Assembly: GCF_900111495.1 (NCBI RefSeq)
Contig: NZ_FOIU01000001.1
Span: 1,798,001 to 1,862,000 of the forward strand
DNA from: Chryseobacterium wanjuense
GTDB taxonomy: Bacteria > Bacteroidota > Bacteroidia > Flavobacteriales > Weeksellaceae
Length of the DNA stretch: 64,000 nucleotides
Reading direction: 5' to 3'
The notes below the pieces were generated by a model, which searched no databases, was not told where the DNA came from, and was given only the letters and a program-made list of their open reading frames with translations. The translations under genes and the position numbers were made by a program. Shown piece after piece: positions 60,734 to 64,000 of this stretch (within the stretch, counting starts at the first letter, position 1; every line of letters starts with the position of its first letter).

Positions 60734-61531
60734 TTAGATACTTAGATATTCACTGATCGTTTTTAAGACACCAAAATCATCATTTGAAAGTGTAGAAAAG
60801 CTGGCGGCAACCTTTACAGAAGGATGAGCATTTTCCATGGCATAAGAATATTTTGATTTTTCCAGCATGGTGATATCATTCATGTAATCTCCGAAAGACA
60901 TTGTCTGGGACGGTGAAATATTCAAAAGATTCTGCAACTTTTGCAGTGCATTGCCTTTGTTGATGTCTTTATTCATGATATCTAGCCAGTATTTCCCGGA
61001 TACCACTACTTCCAGATTATTCTCCCGGAATTTTTCAAGGAAAGGGTAAAGATTTTTTTCAGACCCCTCAGGATGATAAACCGCAATCTTGAATACATCA
61101 TCATCCACCTCTTCTCCCAAGTCGTTTACTTTTTGATTTTCAGTATAATATCTTGTAAAATAATCTACAAACTGCTGATCATCACTTTCATAATAAGCTT
61201 TCTTTTTTGCAGACAAAACAGCTCTCGCACCAGGAATTTCACGAATGGCCGCAGTAATGTCAACAATAAATTTATGTTCTAGCTTATCTGCGAAAAGCTC
61301 TTTATTTTTATAAATAACATATCCTCCGTTTTCTGCGATAAAACCGATGTCATTTTTAATGTCTTCAAAATATTGGGTAATACCCGACATTTGTCTGCCA
61401 CTTGCAGGTACAAACAGGATATTTCTTTTTTTCAACTCCTGAAAGACAGCAGAAAAGTCAGGACTTACTTCATAATGTGAATTGAGGAAGGTGCCATCCA
61501 TATCTGTGACAATCAGTTTAATATCTTTCAT
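60734..61531 (-). CDS. Cof-type HAD-IIB sugar phosphatase
   Basis: The start MKDIKLIVTDMDGTF at 61531 gives 265 residues, normal for the Cof/YidA group; the longer frame adds an unlikely N-terminus. HAD motifs are DMDGT (nucleophile), PASGRQ (motif II), the lysine in SPSQT-preceding KGNALQKL, and FGDYMNDITML (motif IV). It probably dephosphorylates sugar phosphates. It is the last gene of the transketolase-galK-galT unit, 82 bases after galT. Confidence 0.9.
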   Translation of the reverse strand: MKDIKLIVTDMDGTFLNSHYEVSPDFSAVFQELKKRNILFVPASGRQMSGITQYFEDIKNDIGFIAENGGYVIYKNKELFADKLEHKFIVDITAAIREIPGARAVLSAKKKAYYESDDQQFVDYFTRYYTENQKVNDLGEEVDDDVFKIAVYHPEGSEKNLYPFLEKFRENNLEVVVSGKYWLDIMNKDINKGNALQKLQNLLNISPSQTMSFGDYMNDITMLEKSKYSYAMENAHPSVKVAASFSTLSNDDFGVLKTISEYLSI

Positions 61532-61613
61532 AATAGTAATCTTTACGCATAATTTCCCTAAAGTCTCTTGAGGGTAATTCAATTAAAATGTATGATGCAA
61601 AGTTAAGTTCTTT

Positions 61614-62690
61614 TTATTTATCGCTTTTGTAATGTACAACCGAAAGATTCTGCAGTATTTCTGCGCTCTGTTCCGGCGTGATGTCACGTTGTGGTTCTGC
61701 CAGCATTTCATAGCCAACCATAAATTTTTTCACCTCTGCATTCCTTAATAAAGGCGGGTAAAAATGCATATGAAAATGCCATTCAGGATGAGGTTTCCCA
61801 TCTGTTGGCGATTGATGAATTCCGGCTGAATACGGAAAAGAAATCTCAAAAAGATTGTCGTATTTTGTGGTTAAATCTTTCAATATCTTTGAGAAAGAAA
61901 GCTTTTCTGCATCGGAAAACTGTAAAATGTTTTCAGCTTTTCTTTTGCTGACAACCATCGTTTCGTAAGGCCAGATTGCCCAAAATGGAACTAAAGCCAC
62001 AAAATCCTCATTTTCAAGAACGATTCTTTCTTTTACTTCCAGTTCTTTTTTGATATAATCTTCAAGAAGCGAGCTTCCATTTTTTTCATAATATTTCTTC
62101 ATGTTTTCCTGCGTCTTCAAAACCGTCGACGGAATTGAAGCCTGTGCCCAGATTTGGCCGTGAGGATGCGGATTGCTGCATCCCATCACACTTCCTCTGT
62201 TCTCAAAAATCTGAACGTGACTGATATAATCTTCAGAACCCAACTCTTCATATTGTTCCTGCCAGACATCCACAACTTTTTTGATGTCGTCTGCTTCCAT
62301 TTCCGGTAAAGTGAGACTGTGGTTTTCAGAAAAACAAATAACTCTGTTAATCCCGCGTTCTGGTTTTAATGTAAAAAAATCCGACTGTTCCTCCGAAAAT
62401 TCAATATCATCTTTCATCAGAGAGCCAAAATCATTATCAAAAACATACACGCCTTTGTAAACGGGATTTCTTTCACCATTTACCCGTAGATTTCCGGAAC
62501 ATAAATAACAATTCGGATCGTGAGCAGGAAGTTTTTCTTCGGCTACCTTTTCGGTTTGCCCTTGCCAGGGACGGTTTGCCCTTTGCGGAGACACCAGAAT
62601 CCATTCATCCAAAAGAGGGTTGTATCTTCTGTGAGGATGCTTTTTTTGATTAAATGACGAATTTATTTCTTTTGTATTCATTGATTCCAT
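61614..62690 (-). CDS. galT: Galactose-1-phosphate uridylyltransferase
   Basis: The 358-residue protein has the active-site motif NPHPHGQIW (His-x-His nucleophile) and the beginning HPHRRYNPLLDEWILVSPQR typical of GalT. The zinc ligands CYLC are near residue 60. It exchanges UMP between UDP-glucose and galactose-1-phosphate in the Leloir pathway. Its start overlaps the galK end by 41 bases (a later start at 62681 still overlaps), showing coupling with galK. Confidence 0.95.
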   Translation of the reverse strand: MESMNTKEINSSFNQKKHPHRRYNPLLDEWILVSPQRANRPWQGQTEKVAEEKLPAHDPNCYLCSGNLRVNGERNPVYKGVYVFDNDFGSLMKDDIEFSEEQSDFFTLKPERGINRVICFSENHSLTLPEMEADDIKKVVDVWQEQYEELGSEDYISHVQIFENRGSVMGCSNPHPHGQIWAQASIPSTVLKTQENMKKYYEKNGSSLLEDYIKKELEVKERIVLENEDFVALVPFWAIWPYETMVVSKRKAENILQFSDAEKLSFSKILKDLTTKYDNLFEISFPYSAGIHQSPTDGKPHPEWHFHMHFYPPLLRNAEVKKFMVGYEMLAEPQRDITPEQSAEILQNLSVVHYKSDK

Positions 62691-63837
62691 CCGATATTTT
62701 TACACGATACACTTTCATTTCGATATTATAATACGTTTTGTATTTCGTACTGATATTTTTAATCACTTCATCTACATTTTCATCCTTAATAAGATTGATG
62801 CTGCATCCGCCAAAACCTCCGCCCATTATTCTTGCGCCTGAAACACCCTCTTCCTTTAAAGTTTCCTCTACCATAAAATCCAGTTCCTTACAGCTTACTT
62901 CAAATTCAGTCGAAAGCCCGGCATGTGTTTCGATAAGAAGCTCACCCAGATATTTCACATCGCCTTCTGACAAAGCTTTGGCAGCTTTTTCAACCCTCTT
63001 GATCTCCTTTAAAAGGTAAAGGCATCTTTTGTAGGATGTCTCTCCTATTTCTGCCCTCACTTCCTCCAACATTGAAAAACTGAAATCTCTGAACTTCTCT
63101 ATTTCAGGGAATTTCTCCCATAATTTCTTTTTTCCTCTATCAACATCTTCTCTCCTGTCATTGTAACCGGAAGTGAGATGCGTATGTTTTACACAACTGT
63201 CGAAAAGCACCAGGCTGTAGCCTTCCAGATTCGCATCGAAATACTGATGTTCCAGAGAATTGCAGTCCAGCATGATCACTTGATGTTCTTTACCGAAAAC
63301 AGAGGCAAACTGATCCATAATTCCGCATTTTACGCCAACAAAGGTATGTTCGGATTTTTGCCCGATCAATGCCAGATCTTTCTTTGTTAAATTTAAATCA
63401 AAAATTTGGTTGAGAATAAAGGCAAATCCGCATTCTAAAGCCGCTGAAGACGATAAACCGGAGCCCATTGGGATGGTGCTGCTAAAAGCGATCTGTAAGC
63501 CGCCGATCTTTTTTCCCTTTTCCTGAATAGCATTAAATACACCCAGTAAATAATTAACCCAAACCTGTGAAACCGGAGTTTGTTTTTGGTTGATGTTAAA
63601 GCTGAAAGAATCGTCAAAGTCTATAGCAAAAAAAGTACAGGTTTCCGAATCATCAATTTTTTTCACAGCAAAACAAATATGTTTGTCAATAGCTGCAGGG
63701 AGCACAAAACCGTCACTGTAATCGACGTGTTCACCAATAATATTAATTCTTCCCGGGGCCAGAAAAATGCTTTCCGGCTCTGACTTGAAGACAGATTGGA
63801 ATGCTTCTGTTGTATAATTAATTAATTTTTCCATCAT
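62650..63837 (-). CDS. galK: Galactokinase
   Basis: The start MMEKLINYTTEAFQSVF at 63837 (or MEKLIN at 63834) is chosen; upstream residues of the longer frame are not family-like. The protein has the galactokinase signature GRINIIGEHVDYSDGFVLPA, the GHMP ATP-binding motif PMGSGLSSSAALE and the C-terminal motif GARIMGGGFGGCSINLI. It phosphorylates galactose to galactose-1-phosphate. The following galT overlaps it, and transketolase precedes it by 64 bases. Confidence 0.95.
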   Translation of the reverse strand: MMEKLINYTTEAFQSVFKSEPESIFLAPGRINIIGEHVDYSDGFVLPAAIDKHICFAVKKIDDSETCTFFAIDFDDSFSFNINQKQTPVSQVWVNYLLGVFNAIQEKGKKIGGLQIAFSSTIPMGSGLSSSAALECGFAFILNQIFDLNLTKKDLALIGQKSEHTFVGVKCGIMDQFASVFGKEHQVIMLDCNSLEHQYFDANLEGYSLVLFDSCVKHTHLTSGYNDRREDVDRGKKKLWEKFPEIEKFRDFSFSMLEEVRAEIGETSYKRCLYLLKEIKRVEKAAKALSEGDVKYLGELLIETHAGLSTEFEVSCKELDFMVEETLKEEGVSGARIMGGGFGGCSINLIKDENVDEVIKNISTKYKTYYNIEMKVYRVKISDGINEYKRNKFVI

Positions 63838-63901
63838 AAATGACTGCAATTTATACTTTTTAGATGAATTGAGTCTTATTACAAAACACAAATATTTTAT
63901 G

Positions 63902-64000
63902 TTAATCGATTTGCTTTCTTTTCATCACTTTTTTTGTAGCTTCTACAATGTCATTGGCTGTGAGCCCGTATTTTTCCATCAGTTGATCGGGTGTTCCGCT
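63902..64000 (-). CDS. tkt: Transketolase, C-terminal end only (cut by window edge)
   Basis: The last 32 codons read SGTPDQLMEKYGLTANDIVE and ATKKVMKRKQID before TAA. The pattern GTP-x-x-LMEKYGLTA-x-DIV matches the end of bacterial transketolases. It is upstream of galK on the same strand and probably in the same transcript. Only the short C-terminus is visible, so the call rests on this motif. Confidence 0.75.
   Translation of the reverse strand, partial: SGTPDQLMEKYGLTANDIVEATKKVMKRKQID

Overview
The window looks like chromosomal DNA of a member of the Bacteroidota, most likely a Chryseobacterium-type flavobacterium (Weeksellaceae). This is inferred from low GC content, A/T-rich spacers, lack of Shine-Dalgarno sequences, promoter-like TAnnTTTG boxes, a zeaxanthin-type carotenoid operon, outer-membrane proteins of the OMP_b-brl_3 kind and LytTR/Crp-type regulators. 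No rRNA, tRNA, CRISPR array or complete insertion sequence was seen.

Layout. 1-6.3 kb: capsule/exopolysaccharide genes (membrane sugar-nucleotide dehydratase, Wza-like lipoprotein, Wzc-like tyrosine kinase, epimerase, start of a nucleotide-sugar dehydrogenase). 6.6-11.3 kb: an SDR enzyme with a Crp-type regulator, a glycoside-hydrolase remnant, a secreted pectate lyase and an outer-membrane barrel. 11.3-15.5 kb: MarR-crtI-crtB-crtZ-crtY operon for beta-carotene/zeaxanthin, with a palindrome on its promoter. 15.9-18.8 kb: an HxlR regulator divergent from an NTF2-like protein, then SDR-AraC. 19-27.5 kb: a LacI-controlled polyol/sugar operon (outer-membrane barrel, ABC importer, erythritol/threitol-type dehydrogenase, FGGY kinase) with two LacI-type palindromes.

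28-36.2 kb holds the most interesting system: a candidate RiPP (ribosomally made, post-translationally modified peptide) cluster. Four small precursors share the leader core LEERLELGSW followed by Gly-Gly-Asn-rich or collagen-like tracts. Three lead the operon. A strong terminator follows, then a PqqD-like/M50 membrane protease, a radical SAM/SPASM maturase, a protein joining a class I isoprenoid-synthase-like half to a class II terpene-cyclase-like half, a fourth precursor, and an outer-membrane barrel. I do not recognise this combination as a described RiPP class.

36.5-42.5 kb: an RND efflux operon with a repeat element inside it. 42.6-47 kb: haem/P460 proteins divergent from a membrane-bound LytTR regulator, then a Crp-rhodanese-OsmC operon. 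47-51 kb: gcvH-gcvT-methyltransferase, divergent from a Crp regulator across a long palindrome with an FNR-like core. 51-54.4 kb: cupin, a broken DUF1348 gene, and a Crp regulator divergent from isochorismatase-like and pirin genes. 54.8-58.2 kb: a PfkB kinase, a small basic protein, a BON-domain protein and a secreted alpha/beta hydrolase. 58.4-64 kb: AraC divergent from a Gal80-like oxidoreductase, then a transketolase (partial)-galK-galT-HAD phosphatase operon.

Several gene remnants (8.4, 51.8 and possibly 18.9 and 58.3 kb) show that the chromosome is losing accessory genes. All functions are read from sequence motifs without database searches.
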